From contig NZ_CAMLHC010000024.1 in the NCBI RefSeq assembly GCF_946479755.1, positions 61,261 through 125,260 of the forward strand: a stretch of DNA of 64,000 bases, in the 5' to 3' direction. The position numbers were made by a program, and so were the translations under genes. Positions 1 to 8,812 of this stretch are shown piece after piece. The notes under the pieces are model-generated. The model searched no databases. It was not told the DNA's origin and saw only the letters and a list, made by a program, of their open reading frames with translations. Source of the stretch: an uncultured Chitinophaga sp. GTDB taxonomy: Bacteria; Bacteroidota; Bacteroidia; Chitinophagales; Chitinophagaceae. The first letter of the stretch is position 1; each line of letters begins with the position of its first letter.

Positions 1-353
1 ATGCCCGCAACCTGAAAGGACTGATCACCTATGACCGTCAGCAGAAGAAAGACGCGTTTTTCTGGTACAAAGCCAACTGGAACCCGGAGCCGATGGTCTA
101 CATTGCAGAACGCCGTAACAACGTGCGTAAGCAGGCAAAGGTACAGGTGGAAGTATTCAGCAATATGGAGAAAGTGACCCTTTCCGTCAATAATGGAAAA
201 CCATTGACCGGTAAGCAGGGCGCTAATAAGAAAGATATTCTTTTTGAGAACATTATCCTGCAACCCGGAGCGAATACCATCACCGCCACCGGTGTACAGC
301 AGGGGAAGATATTGACAGACACGATTACCTGGCAGTTACAGGTATCGGAATAA
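1..353 (+). CDS. Glycoside hydrolase family 2 protein, C-terminal end (partial)
   Basis: The reading frame is open from base 3 to the stop, so this is the last ~116 residues of a longer gene that begins outside the window. The pattern TYDRQQKKDAFFWYKANWN followed by a small beta-sandwich with VSNME/VNNGK-type strands is the typical end of Bacteroidota GH2 beta-galactosidase/beta-glucuronidase proteins. The catalytic TIM barrel is not in the window, so substrate cannot be judged. It lies 13 nt upstream of an alpha-L-fucosidase on the same strand, which suggests a shared transcript for degrading a galactose- and fucose-bearing glycan (inference). Confidence 0.75.
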   Translation, partial: ARNLKGLITYDRQQKKDAFFWYKANWNPEPMVYIAERRNNVRKQAKVQVEVFSNMEKVTLSVNNGKPLTGKQGANKKDILFENIILQPGANTITATGVQQGKILTDTITWQLQVSE

Positions 354-366
354 AAATAGTAGCATC

Positions 367-1809
367 ATGAGGAATAAAATGATTACCGGCCTGCTGGCCG
401 CTGCCTGTTGCACGCTGCTGCTGCAGGCCACGGCGCAGGACCAGCAACCCAAGCAGGACACCATCGCATTAAAACACGGCGCGCATCGTATCGGTAACCG
501 CACCGATGCAGACATGGCCCGCTGGCGCTCCCTCCGCTTCGGACAGTTCATTCACTGGGGACTGTATGCTATACCCGCAGGAGAGTGGAACGGCAAAACT
601 TACAACGGCGCCGCAGAGTGGATACGTTCGTGGAAAGAGATGCCGCATGAAGCGTATGATCAGCTGTACAGGCAGTTCAACCCGGTGAACTTTAACCCGC
701 AGCAGTGGGCAGCGCAGGCAAAGGCAATGGGTGCAAAGTACATGATCATCACCACCAAACACCACGATGGTTTTTGTCTCTGGCCCAGCAAGTATTCAAA
801 ATACACCATCGCCGCTTCTCCGTGGAAGAAAGATCTGCTGGGACCGATGATCGATGCATATAACAAAGCGGGTATCGATGTGCACCTGTATTTTTCTATC
901 ATCGACTGGAATCATCCGGACTACCGGGCATCGTTAAAGAATGCAGCGGATTCCGCGGCGGGTAAACGTTTCCAGGTGTTCGTCAAAAATCAGCTGGCGG
1001 AGCTGTTGCAGCGTTATCCTACTGTCAAAGGTTTCTGGTTTGATGGTACCTGGGACGATTCCTGGAAAAACGATGGCGCTTTCAGCGACGAACTGGAGCA
1101 ATACCTGCAATCGCTGCATCCCGGGCTGGTGATGGGCAGTCGCCTGCGTGCCGACGAGAAAGGCGCACGCCACTTCGACTCCAACGGTCGCCTGATGGGC
1201 GATTACGAGCAGGGCTGGGAGAGAAAGCTTCCCTCGACCATCGCAGATGTACATGGCAATGACTGGGAAGCGGTGATGACAGTGCCGGAAAACCAATGGG
1301 GCTATCATGCCAAATGGATGGGCCATGTGAAGACGGTGAACGAGATACTGGAAATGCTGGTAAAAAGCGTATCGCTCAACGGCAACTTTGTGCTCAATTT
1401 CGGGCCGAAAGCAGACGGAACGTACCGCACGGAAGAACAGCAGCTGGCCGCCGGTATTGGCGAATGGATGAAAGTTAATGGGAGTGCGGTGTACGATGGT
1501 ACCTACGCTGGTTTCGAAAAACAGGACTGGGGTTATTATATCCGCAAGGCAGGCACCGACAGCGTGTATATGGTCGTATTTAATATACCCGTTTCCGGTA
1601 GTTTAAGGGTAAAGCTGCCGGCGCGTACCGAGCTGACAGGCGTAACAATGCTGCAGGGCAATACTGCGCTTACGCCCGAATGGATTGGCCGCAACGAGTA
1701 CTTTATCCATCTGCCCCATAAACAAGCGGAATCGCCGGTGGTCATCCTGTTAAAAACAGAGAAAGGGGAGAACAAAGACAAAGGAAATGTTGAGAAAGCA
1801 AAAACGTAA
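367..1809 (+). CDS. Alpha-L-fucosidase, glycoside hydrolase family 29
   Basis: A 480-residue exported glycosidase that would remove terminal alpha-L-fucose from glycans by a retaining mechanism. Residues 1-24 form a signal peptide ending in ATAQ, giving a periplasmic or secreted enzyme. GH29 landmarks are clear: FGQFIHWG (58-65), KHHDGFCLW (131-139), and GFWFDGTW around 222-229, where Asp226 fits the family nucleophile. A C-terminal beta-sandwich of ~100 residues follows the barrel; the last ~15 residues are lysine-rich and probably disordered. It follows the GH2 gene after 13 nt, so the two are likely co-transcribed. The acid/base residue of GH29 varies and was not assigned. Confidence 0.92.
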   Translation: MRNKMITGLLAAACCTLLLQATAQDQQPKQDTIALKHGAHRIGNRTDADMARWRSLRFGQFIHWGLYAIPAGEWNGKTYNGAAEWIRSWKEMPHEAYDQLYRQFNPVNFNPQQWAAQAKAMGAKYMIITTKHHDGFCLWPSKYSKYTIAASPWKKDLLGPMIDAYNKAGIDVHLYFSIIDWNHPDYRASLKNAADSAAGKRFQVFVKNQLAELLQRYPTVKGFWFDGTWDDSWKNDGAFSDELEQYLQSLHPGLVMGSRLRADEKGARHFDSNGRLMGDYEQGWERKLPSTIADVHGNDWEAVMTVPENQWGYHAKWMGHVKTVNEILEMLVKSVSLNGNFVLNFGPKADGTYRTEEQQLAAGIGEWMKVNGSAVYDGTYAGFEKQDWGYYIRKAGTDSVYMVVFNIPVSGSLRVKLPARTELTGVTMLQGNTALTPEWIGRNEYFIHLPHKQAESPVVILLKTEKGENKDKGNVEKAKT

Positions 1810-1821
1810 ATCAAAAAATCT

Positions 1822-2871
1822 TTAAATACCTGCGGGGCCGGGGATAACGGTAACGGTTATCTTGTGGCCGCCGCGGAGCAGGTCTACCGGCACTTTACGG
1901 CCGATTTGTTTTTCCGTTAGTTGCTGATGCATATCATCCACGGTGGCTACGGGCACATGATCGAAAGCGACGATGATATCCCCGGTCAGTAAGTGGCTGT
2001 TGTCGTAGTTGCCGTCAGGGATGGTTTCCACCACATATACGCCGCTTTGGGTGGTAAGTTTATTGGCAGCGATCATGCGGGCGGTGAGTTTCACCGGTTG
2101 AGCCGCGATGCCGAGCTGGGCGCGTCTGACTTGGCCGTGAAGGATAAGCTGACCGGCTATCTGGGCGGCGAGGTTGGACGAGATGGCGAAACACAGTCCC
2201 TGTGCTGCCGGGATCATGGCCGTGTTTACGCCAATGATCTGGCCGAGGGAATTGACCAGCGGTCCGCCGCTGTTGCCCGGATTGAGGGCTGCATCAGTTT
2301 GGATAACGTTGTCGATCAGCCTGCCGTTGCTGGCGCGGAGCGTGCGGCCCAACGCACTGACCACGCCGGCAGTAACGGTATATTGCAGGCCCATGGGATT
2401 ACCGATGGCGATAGCGATCTGTCCTACCTGTAAGGCAGCTGAATCCGCGAAAGACATTGCTTTGAGCCCGGTTTCATCGATCTTGAGTACGGCAATATCC
2501 GTGGAGGGGTCGGCGCCCTTGATTTCTGCTTTGACTTTCCTGCCGTCAACAAAAGAAACACGGATGCTTTCCGCCTTTTCTATCACGTGATTATTAGTGA
2601 TGATAAAGCCGTCAGAAGAAATAATGAAGCCCGATCCGGTACCGTTCTGCGTTTTCTTTTCGGGATTGCGTCTGTCGTTGACAGGGCGTTGCACTTCAAT
2701 GTGTACAACGGATTCGGCGACCGTGCCTACCACACCGGTGACCGTTTGAGAATATGCATCCAGTAAACCGGCGTCGTTTACCGGATGATGTGCTAAGAAG
2801 GTGAGTGCATTTTCCATAATAGGATAGGCGCTCAAATATGTATCCAGAATAAATTTCCGCCTTTTTGACAA
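1822..2871 (-). CDS. HtrA/DegP-type trypsin-like serine protease with PDZ domain
   Basis: A 349-residue S1C protease. The triad is complete: His95 in TNNHVI, Asp125 in STDIAVLKID, Ser201 in NPGNSGGPLV. One PDZ domain occupies roughly residues 245-345, against two in E. coli DegP. Unusually, the N-terminus shows neither a signal peptide nor a membrane anchor: it reads MSKRRKFILDTYLS and reaches the protease fold by about residue 50. An internal Met19 is an alternative start but also gives no export signal. The enzyme may therefore be cytoplasmic, or exported by another route. It converges with the fucosidase gene, 12 nt apart. Confidence 0.88.
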   Translation of the reverse strand: MSKRRKFILDTYLSAYPIMENALTFLAHHPVNDAGLLDAYSQTVTGVVGTVAESVVHIEVQRPVNDRRNPEKKTQNGTGSGFIISSDGFIITNNHVIEKAESIRVSFVDGRKVKAEIKGADPSTDIAVLKIDETGLKAMSFADSAALQVGQIAIAIGNPMGLQYTVTAGVVSALGRTLRASNGRLIDNVIQTDAALNPGNSGGPLVNSLGQIIGVNTAMIPAAQGLCFAISSNLAAQIAGQLILHGQVRRAQLGIAAQPVKLTARMIAANKLTTQSGVYVVETIPDGNYDNSHLLTGDIIVAFDHVPVATVDDMHQQLTEKQIGRKVPVDLLRGGHKITVTVIPGPAGI

Positions 2872-2917
2872 AGACCGGCCGCCCTTGCTGCCAGATTGGT
2901 CAGGACTACTGTCAATT

Positions 2918-3322
2918 TTACTGCTGACCGTTATGCGAATAGAGCATCCAGGGGAATCCGTATTTATCTTTCAGCGCACCAATTTTGCCGGCAAAAAAAT
3001 CATGCACGGGGCGGGTCCGTTCACCACCGGCGGACAGTTTTTCGAAGGCCCCGATCAGTTCTTCCGCCGAATCACAGGTGAGACTGATACAGATATTGTT
3101 ACCGGCGGGGTTTTCACCCATGTCGGAAGCCAGTAACAGCAGCGGACCTTTGGTAAGGCTGGCATGCAGTACATGGTCCTGTTTATGGGCAGGCCAGTCA
3201 CCGGCCATAGGCGAATTTTTCACGGTTTGCAAGGAGAGGTCGCCGCCAAGACAGGACTGGTAAAACTCCATGGCTTCGGCACATTTACCATCAAAGTTGA
3301 GGTATACATTGATCTGTGACAT
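2918..3322 (-). CDS. VOC-family protein, PhnB-like
   Basis: A 134-residue protein of the vicinal oxygen chelate superfamily, PhnB/3-demethylubiquinone methyltransferase-like branch. The start INVYLNFDGKCAEAMEFYQSC and the end KYGFPWMLYS are characteristic of this family, whose members are mostly uncharacterised small cytosolic proteins. No substrate can be assigned. It lies 46 nt upstream of the HtrA-type gene on the same strand and could share its transcript. Confidence 0.85.
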   Translation of the reverse strand: MSQINVYLNFDGKCAEAMEFYQSCLGGDLSLQTVKNSPMAGDWPAHKQDHVLHASLTKGPLLLLASDMGENPAGNNICISLTCDSAEELIGAFEKLSAGGERTRPVHDFFAGKIGALKDKYGFPWMLYSHNGQQ

Positions 3323-3489
3323 ACACTGGTTTTCAGCAAAGCTAAGCTATGCAGGAAGACTGTGCCGGGGGGCGTTGCGACAAAATCAGGGAACATTACG
3401 ACGGTGCGGCCATATTCCCTGGTAGCAGGCGTGCGGCTATCGTAGCGCCGGCGATTGTTTTCTTCCGGGAAAAAATATATCTTCCGTTC

Positions 3490-4125
3490 ATGGCTGTCTC
3501 GATTTATTATTCCGTTTTTGATACGCCGCTGCCGGAGGACCGGTTTGAGCGGTTGCTGGCTGTATTGCCTGAACAGGCGCGCAGAAAGGTATTGCGGTTT
3601 CACCGCTGGCAGGATGCGCATGCCTCGCTGCTGGGAAAACATTTGTTGCTGCATGCATTTGCGCAGCTGGGGCGTCCGGCCGACCTGGAAGCGGTATTGT
3701 ATACACCTTCGGGCCGTCCGTACTGGCCGGGCGGGCCGGACTTTAACATCTCCCATTCCGGTAATATGGTGGTGTGTGCCGTGGATACCAGCGGCAGGGT
3801 AGGCATCGATATAGAACAAAACGGCGGTATCGACATCGGGGATTTCCGCGAACAGTTTACGCCCGCCGAATGGCAGCAGGTGATGGGCGCTGCTGACCCG
3901 GTATGGCGTTTTTACCAATACTGGACCATGAAGGAAGCGGCGGCCAAAGCCAATGGCATAGGCATTGTGGAGCTGCCGGCGGTGCATATCCTTTCCGATA
4001 CTGCGGTAGCGTTGCAGGGCTTCACGTGGACGTTAACGCCGGTGGCCCTGCAGGATACCTATGCGGGCCATCTGGCGACAGAAACGCCGCCGGTAGCGCT
4101 TAATATCGGGGAAATCCGCTTTTGA
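3490..4125 (+). CDS. 4'-phosphopantetheinyl transferase, Sfp type
   Basis: A 211-residue enzyme that would transfer the phosphopantetheine arm of CoA to a carrier-protein serine, as needed for fatty acid, polyketide or nonribosomal peptide synthesis. Motifs match the Sfp/Gsp group: NISHS (86-90), VGIDIE (104-109, Asp107 as magnesium ligand) and WTMKEA (145-150, with Lys148 and Glu149). The start was set at ATG 3490; an upstream in-frame ATG at 3349 adds 47 residues that do not fit the family and overlap the upstream regulatory region. No carrier-protein or megasynthase gene lies in the window, so the substrate is encoded elsewhere. Confidence 0.88.
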   Translation: MAVSIYYSVFDTPLPEDRFERLLAVLPEQARRKVLRFHRWQDAHASLLGKHLLLHAFAQLGRPADLEAVLYTPSGRPYWPGGPDFNISHSGNMVVCAVDTSGRVGIDIEQNGGIDIGDFREQFTPAEWQQVMGAADPVWRFYQYWTMKEAAAKANGIGIVELPAVHILSDTAVALQGFTWTLTPVALQDTYAGHLATETPPVALNIGEIRF

Positions 4126-4144
4126 ACCGCGATGTGCGGAGGTG

Positions 4145-4531
4145 CTACATGTGGAAGACATTGAACTTGTGACCGTCAGGGTCAGCAAACACAAAACCGT
4201 AATACCCCTCTCCAAATTCCACTGGCTGCGAAACGATGGTCCCGCCGGCTTCCCGTACTTCTTTTTCCCATTGGTTCACCTCTTCCTTCGTGTCGGCAGC
4301 AAGGGTGAATATGATTTCATTGCCGGCCTGTGTGTCAATGATAGCCCCCATCATCGCAGGTTCAAGGACATCTTTCAGGAAAAAATGTATGATAAAATCA
4401 TCGTCGCCGAAGAAAAAGCTGGTCAGCTGGCTGGAGGCTCCGTTGTGTTTAAAGCCGAGGCGCTGATAAAAGGTGGTGGTCCTTTCCAGGTCCTGTACGC
4501 TGAAATTGGCCCAGATCTTTTTTGTTTTCAT
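4145..4531 (-). CDS. VOC-family (glyoxalase/bleomycin resistance-like) protein
   Basis: A 128-residue protein with the beta-alpha-beta-beta-beta repeat of the VOC fold: WANFSVQDLERTTTFYQRLGF at the N-terminus and YGFVFADPDGHKFNVFHM at the end. The DPDGH segment is common in glyoxalase-like proteins, where acidic and histidine residues bind metal. The function cannot be narrowed beyond the superfamily. It converges with the phosphopantetheinyl transferase gene (19 nt gap) and lies downstream of the lanB transcript's terminator. Confidence 0.85.
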   Translation of the reverse strand: MKTKKIWANFSVQDLERTTTFYQRLGFKHNGASSQLTSFFFGDDDFIIHFFLKDVLEPAMMGAIIDTQAGNEIIFTLAADTKEEVNQWEKEVREAGGTIVSQPVEFGEGYYGFVFADPDGHKFNVFHM

Positions 4532-4634
4532 CGTGAAAGGGTTTTATGGTCTGTTTCAAAGGTAGCCCATAACCCGTTAAACAAAGGGGCTGATAGCGAA
4601 ATTTTCCGGGGTTGTTTCCGTCGTGGTATGTATT

Positions 4635-4664
4635 GAAAAAGATTGCGTTACACTGGTAACGCAA
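4635..4664 (-). terminator. Intrinsic terminator of the lanB transcript
   Basis: A perfect 9-bp stem (TTGCGTTAC, 4643-4651, with GTAACGCAA, 4656-4664) closes a 4-nt loop. Read on the minus strand it is followed by ATCTTTTTC. It starts about 10 nt after the stop of the small peptide gene at 4675-4806, so that gene is the last one in the lanB transcript. Confidence 0.8.
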
Positions 4665-4674
4665 CCCTGCATGG

Positions 4675-4806
4675 TCAGCAATCAAATGTCCGTATCACCG
4701 TAGTGGTGGGATGTGTTGCGCCGGCGGCGTTTTTCTCCTGCTGTGCTGTCAGCCTGGCCACTTTAATAGCGGTGAGCTTCATTTTCTTCTCATTTTTCTT
4801 TTTCAT
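4675..4806 (-). CDS. Putative class I lanthipeptide precursor, overlapping the lanB 3' end
   Basis: A 43-residue peptide, too short for usual ORF cut-offs. The leader MKKKNEKKMKLTAIKVARLT has the same pattern (basic start, KL-L-KIKV--L) as the three precursors on the opposite strand. The tail is rich in threonine (HPTTTVIRTF) and ends in a single cysteine, giving dehydratable residues and one possible thioether partner. Its ATG lies inside the last codons of lanB (17 nt overlap, different frame), which suggests translational coupling. The stop is followed directly by an intrinsic terminator. Leader similarity, position and terminator support a real gene; that it is a LanB substrate is inference. 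Confidence 0.72.
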   Translation of the reverse strand: MKKKNEKKMKLTAIKVARLTAQQEKNAAGATHPTTTVIRTFDC

Positions 4807-7800
4807 ACTGTATTGTTTTTTTGTGATGAATAGAGCCGGAGGTTGTTTGCTGCTTGCGGATGGCAGCTTGCGAAGCGTAGTATTTGCTTAGGAAATGATA
4901 AAGCACCAGTTCCTGTTTGCGTTGGTTGGCAAGGAACAGGCGGTTGAGGAACATGTGGATATAGCTGGGCAGCAGCGCTGCCTTGTCGGGTAGTGGTCCG
5001 TGTTGATGCAACAGGTGGCGTATTTTTTCTGAACGCTGCCGGAAGAAAGCCACCGCTTCTTCAATGCCATTGTGCTCGTCGTCATGCGGGTTCAGGATGC
5101 TTTGTACTTTTCGCATCTCCTTGCGGTACTTGTCGTTGAGCTGAAGCAGGAGCGCTTTTTCGCCGCCGTGTTCCCGGAAAAATCCCTGTTGCAGTCTTTC
5201 CATGAAAGCGGGTTTTTCCTCCGGGGTGTAACCGAAGTCCTGTATGAGCATGTCTGTGCCGCGGAGGGCCAGCTGCCAGCGATAATCTTCTCCCTGCTCT
5301 TCGTCCAGCAGCGCTACGGTTTGCACGACTGCTTCACTGTCGTAGCCGAAGAGGCTTTCACTGAATTCCATGGTGTCATCGCCATAACGTTCCGTTTCCC
5401 GTTCATACGTGTCCGTTTGGATGCGGTATACCAGGTCTTTGCCGGAGAAATCCTGCAGGGCGGCGTAAAACCTTTCCAGTACCGTCTTCCAGAAGTCGGG
5501 CCGGGAGCCGTGATGAAACCGGATACGCAGATGGTGGTCAGGGTCGGTATAACGGATAAAGAACCATTTGTCGATGAGCACTGCTTCCGTAAGTTGCTGT
5601 GCCAGTGGTTGCAGCGTTTCTTTCAGAAAGTCTTCTGCTGTGCGGGTACCGCAGTACACTTTTACGTATAGCCATTCACTGCCGGGCATAAACTGTCGCG
5701 GCAGGGTATTAATGGCCGGGCGCACGGCCGTGTCGGTGGAAAGCTTTTGTACCGGTTCTGTATCATACACCGGGATGATGAACTGATTGGTGTGCCTGCC
5801 ATCAGGGCCTTCTATCCAGCAGTTTTCTGCGGTGCCGAGGAATTCCTGGATGGTGAGCGTACCACTTTTGCGCAGCTGCCGGAAAAGCAGGTGTAGCGCG
5901 GCTTCCTGCGTGGTGTCGATCAGCAGTTCGTTGTCGCCTTCTACGATGACAACATGGGAGGGAAGTTGCCATTGGGTTTTGAAGGGTTGGAAAATAGCGA
6001 GACAGGATTTTCCGCTGTCGAGATCGGGAAAGTCTTTTTTATCCAGCGTCCAGGAGCATTTGCTGAGGATGATGTTACGATAGCGCACGCGGGGGAGGAA
6101 TGTTTCACCGCCCGGTAGTTGCCAGGCCCAGCCCAGGTTGCCGGGATAGTCCTGGTGCTGCAGTTCACAGAGAAATTTATAGACCGGCAGGCCGTTGCGG
6201 TAGTTGTGTGCGGTGCTCATCCGGGGGACGACGATCTTGTTCAGTTTACGGGACCGCAGCACAATACGTCCCTGTTGCACGCTGATCATCAGGTCTGACA
6301 GTGGCAGCTGTTGGTCGGCGGGCGCGGGGGAATTGGCCAGGTATACGATCTCATGATCGCGCAGTTGCGGGCGCAGGAGAACATTGCCTGTCCGGGCTTC
6401 CGGCAGGTGTACGACTTCTGCGAATATTTTATCCGGTTCCTGTGCTGCTTCGCGGTCGAGGCAGGCTTTTAACCGGGCTGTCAGCTGCTCGTCGCCATGA
6501 CAGAAACGTCCCAGCAGGTTGGCGGCGGAAGGGCCGGCGCAACCGTTCAGTTCAAACAGGTAATCGCCGGCGTCCACGGCGGCGGCGCTGGCGCCGAGTA
6601 TACTGCCCATCAGGTACATACTGTAGGGCAGGGTGGCGGTATCTTTTTCTTGCAGCGCGTCGAGGTCCGCATGGGTCAGTAATATCTCGGTGCTGTTTTC
6701 CCGGAGGCAGCGGTACAGCTGCTGTTGCTGAAACTGTTGCAACTTGCTGGCGGGCCGTGATGCGGGTGTTTCAGCGCCGGCTACCACGATATCATCGGCC
6801 AGTGGAGTATGATCGGTATGTCGGCCGAGATGGTGGCCGTAGCCGATGCCTGCTTCCGGATCGAGGGCGAGGCTGAGTGGTATCTCCTGTTCTTCATATC
6901 GTTTGCTGAAAGCCTGGGCGAAATTCTCCAGGTCTGTATGCGGCCGGTGGCGTATCAGTTTGCGCAGTTGGTTTACCTGTGTGGTAATATCCTCCACAAG
7001 GGTGTGGCTCAGGGTGTTTTGCACCGTTGCCATAAAGAGGTCTGTCTGGATCAGGTCTTTTTCGCTGGTATCCGGCATGAGTGATTGCACGAGGGTATGC
7101 ACCTGCCGGTATTCGGCGATGCTGCTTTGCTGGTCCTGCAGCAGCGATTGTATCCGGCGGAGCACCGGCGGCCATTCGCCGTCGGGTTGCAGGGCTGCCG
7201 CCCGTTCGAGGAAGCGCTGGAAAAACTGTTCACCTGTGACGGTCGGCTCCAGTTCACTGACCAGCAGCTGGCTTTGCAGCAGTTCTTCCGTAAAATCAGC
7301 GGCATCTGCTTCAGTGATGCCGTTGGCATCATCGACAAGGCGGTGGCGTATATCCTTTAACGTAGTGCCATGGGCGGCCATGTCCAGCACGGCGTCGAGA
7401 TAGTCGCTGGTGTTGACAGCCGTCAGGAAGTAGTGACGGAACTTATTGGACAGCTGATAGGCGGCGTAACGGTAACGGCTACCTGAGCGGTACAACGAGT
7501 TGTTGGGATAGAAGCGGAGCTGTTCCCGCACGGCGGGGATAGCGGTGAAAGCGGTGACCAGTTCCGCTACGTAGTTCATATCGAGGCGGCTCTGTTTCAC
7601 ATGCTGCCCGTAGTGGTGCAGGCGGATGCCGGATTGCTCACCTACTGCGCCGGTAGCGCAGCCGGCAAACAGGCCATAGGGCGTGCAACGGCTGCTCATG
7701 CGCAGCAGGTAGCGGTAGAGGGAATATACCAGTTTGTCATCCTGGTTTCCCTGTTCCCATTTTTCCAGTTCCCCGAACAGCTCCGGGGAAGCGATATAGA

Positions 7801-7933
7801 TAGCTTCGCGCAGGAAAGGTGTCTGTAATATTTGTCGGATATGTTCGGCAAGATGCGGGTGAGCCAGGCTGCCGGTGGTGTTTACCGGCAAAAGCGGTGT
7901 TCTGACAACGTAGAAATTTTCAGCCTTGATCAT
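4790..7933 (-). CDS. lanB: Lantibiotic dehydratase LanB, full length
   Basis: A 1047-residue class I lanthipeptide dehydratase. The family enzyme glutamylates Ser/Thr of a precursor using glutamyl-tRNA and then eliminates glutamate to give dehydroalanine/dehydrobutyrine. The N-terminal dehydratase domain begins YVVRTPLLP and includes SRCTPYGLFAGCATG; the C-terminal SpaB-C elimination domain begins near residue 745 (GSEWLYVKVYCG, followed by WFFIRYTDPDHHLRIRFH). Both domains are in one chain, unlike split LanB proteins. The start was placed at ATG 7933, just before FYVVRTP; the upstream ATG at 8023 adds 30 residues that do not fit. It diverges from three precursor genes, with lanC beyond them. 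Confidence 0.95.
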   Translation of the reverse strand: MIKAENFYVVRTPLLPVNTTGSLAHPHLAEHIRQILQTPFLREAIYIASPELFGELEKWEQGNQDDKLVYSLYRYLLRMSSRCTPYGLFAGCATGAVGEQSGIRLHHYGQHVKQSRLDMNYVAELVTAFTAIPAVREQLRFYPNNSLYRSGSRYRYAAYQLSNKFRHYFLTAVNTSDYLDAVLDMAAHGTTLKDIRHRLVDDANGITEADAADFTEELLQSQLLVSELEPTVTGEQFFQRFLERAAALQPDGEWPPVLRRIQSLLQDQQSSIAEYRQVHTLVQSLMPDTSEKDLIQTDLFMATVQNTLSHTLVEDITTQVNQLRKLIRHRPHTDLENFAQAFSKRYEEQEIPLSLALDPEAGIGYGHHLGRHTDHTPLADDIVVAGAETPASRPASKLQQFQQQQLYRCLRENSTEILLTHADLDALQEKDTATLPYSMYLMGSILGASAAAVDAGDYLFELNGCAGPSAANLLGRFCHGDEQLTARLKACLDREAAQEPDKIFAEVVHLPEARTGNVLLRPQLRDHEIVYLANSPAPADQQLPLSDLMISVQQGRIVLRSRKLNKIVVPRMSTAHNYRNGLPVYKFLCELQHQDYPGNLGWAWQLPGGETFLPRVRYRNIILSKCSWTLDKKDFPDLDSGKSCLAIFQPFKTQWQLPSHVVIVEGDNELLIDTTQEAALHLLFRQLRKSGTLTIQEFLGTAENCWIEGPDGRHTNQFIIPVYDTEPVQKLSTDTAVRPAINTLPRQFMPGSEWLYVKVYCGTRTAEDFLKETLQPLAQQLTEAVLIDKWFFIRYTDPDHHLRIRFHHGSRPDFWKTVLERFYAALQDFSGKDLVYRIQTDTYERETERYGDDTMEFSESLFGYDSEAVVQTVALLDEEQGEDYRWQLALRGTDMLIQDFGYTPEEKPAFMERLQQGFFREHGGEKALLLQLNDKYRKEMRKVQSILNPHDDEHNGIEEAVAFFRQRSEKIRHLLHQHGPLPDKAALLPSYIHMFLNRLFLANQRKQELVLYHFLSKYYASQAAIRKQQTTSGSIHHKKTIQYEKEK

Positions 7934-8203
7934 GGTTTTCGGTGTGCACTTAAACCACTGAAGGTAGCGGAAACAGGTACGAAAGGCTATCCCGTAAAAC
8001 CGGTAAATTTCATGTTTAAACAAATAATTTTTTAAAAATCACGTTTTTCCGTGAGCTATGGTTTCATGGTTTCTGCTTACATTTATCACTATCCTGTAAT
8101 CCGTAGAAAACCTGATTTAATCACCCTCAAAGTAGAATGTCTGTCCAAAATCCATTTATCTGTTTATCAATCTTCTTTTATTTAAACCTATAAAATTTGT
8201 TTT

Positions 8204-8359
8204 ATGAGAAAAACATTTGAAAAAAAGCTGGTGCTCAACAAGATTAAAGTAGCTAAATTGAATGCTTCCCAACCGGGTAATATCGACGTGAAAGCGCCTA
8301 CTTACACAGGATGCAGCCTGATGGCCAAATGTACTCCTCCTTCCACTAAAAGTTGTTAA
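8204..8359 (+). CDS. Class I lanthipeptide precursor peptide 1
   Basis: A 51-residue peptide. The leader MRKTFEKKLVLNKIKVAKLN matches the KL-L-KIKV--L pattern typical of Bacteroidota LanB substrates. The C-terminal ~22 residues carry Thr33, Thr35, Ser38, Thr44, Ser47, Thr48 and Ser50 with Cys37, Cys43 and Cys51, ending CTPPSTKSC, so up to three thioether rings are possible. The core is unlike those of precursors 2 and 3, so it should give a different product. It is the first gene of the rightward transcript that diverges from lanB. The leader cleavage site was not identified with confidence: no clear GG or GA site is present. Confidence 0.85.
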   Translation: MRKTFEKKLVLNKIKVAKLNASQPGNIDVKAPTYTGCSLMAKCTPPSTKSC

Positions 8360-8377
8360 TCAAAAAAACGGTAGCTG

Positions 8378-8551
8378 ATGAAAAAGCAAGCTGAAAAAAA
8401 ACTCACCTTAGGGAAGATCAAAGTATCTGACCTGAGCAAGAATATGCCGACTGCTGATGCAGATAACCGTTCTGCAGCCTGCAATTCTCACCCGCTGTCC
8501 TGCCTGAGCCAGGGAGCGCCTATCTGCAGCATTGACTCCTGCCGGTATTAA
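8378..8551 (+). CDS. Class I lanthipeptide precursor peptide 2
   Basis: A 57-residue peptide starting 18 nt after precursor 1. The leader (MKKQAEKKLTLGKIKVSDLS) is almost identical to that of precursor 3. The core after ADADNR carries Cys35, Cys42, Cys50 and Cys55 with several Ser residues, and ends GAPICSIDSCRY. The GAPICS-DSC-Y block is shared with precursor 3, so the C-terminal rings are probably the same, while this peptide has an extra segment (ACNSHPLSCLSQ) with two further cysteines. The possible cleavage region is near the conserved AD-N-R segment (inference). Confidence 0.85.
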   Translation: MKKQAEKKLTLGKIKVSDLSKNMPTADADNRSAACNSHPLSCLSQGAPICSIDSCRY

Positions 8552-8631
8552 ACGGAAATTGACGGATTACAGATTCCTCCGGGTTAAAGTACTCCGGTAT
8601 CTATCATACTTGTCACCTAAAACGTTAGCTG

Positions 8632-8790
8632 ATGAAAAAGCAAACTGAAAAAAAACTCAGCTTAGGCAAGATCAAAGTATCAGACCTGAGCAAAAACACG
8701 CAGACTGCCGGTGCAGATAACCGTGCGGGTTCCATGAAGTGCGTAAGCACCGGTGCTCCCATCTGTAGTGTAGACTCCTGCTTGTATTAA
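8632..8790 (+). CDS. Class I lanthipeptide precursor peptide 3
   Basis: A 52-residue paralogue of precursor 2. The leaders differ at few positions (MKKQTEKKLSLGKIKVSDLS here). The core has Cys37, Cys45 and Cys50, one fewer than precursor 2, and ends GAPICSVDSCLY. Similarity extends into non-coding DNA on both sides (TAGCTGATGAAAAAGCAA at the start, CGGATTACAG after the stop), showing a tandem duplication of the whole unit. It is followed by a strong GC-rich hairpin before lanC. Confidence 0.85.
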   Translation: MKKQTEKKLSLGKIKVSDLSKNTQTAGADNRAGSMKCVSTGAPICSVDSCLY

Positions 8791-8812
8791 ACAGATTTTA
8801 CGGATTACAGCT

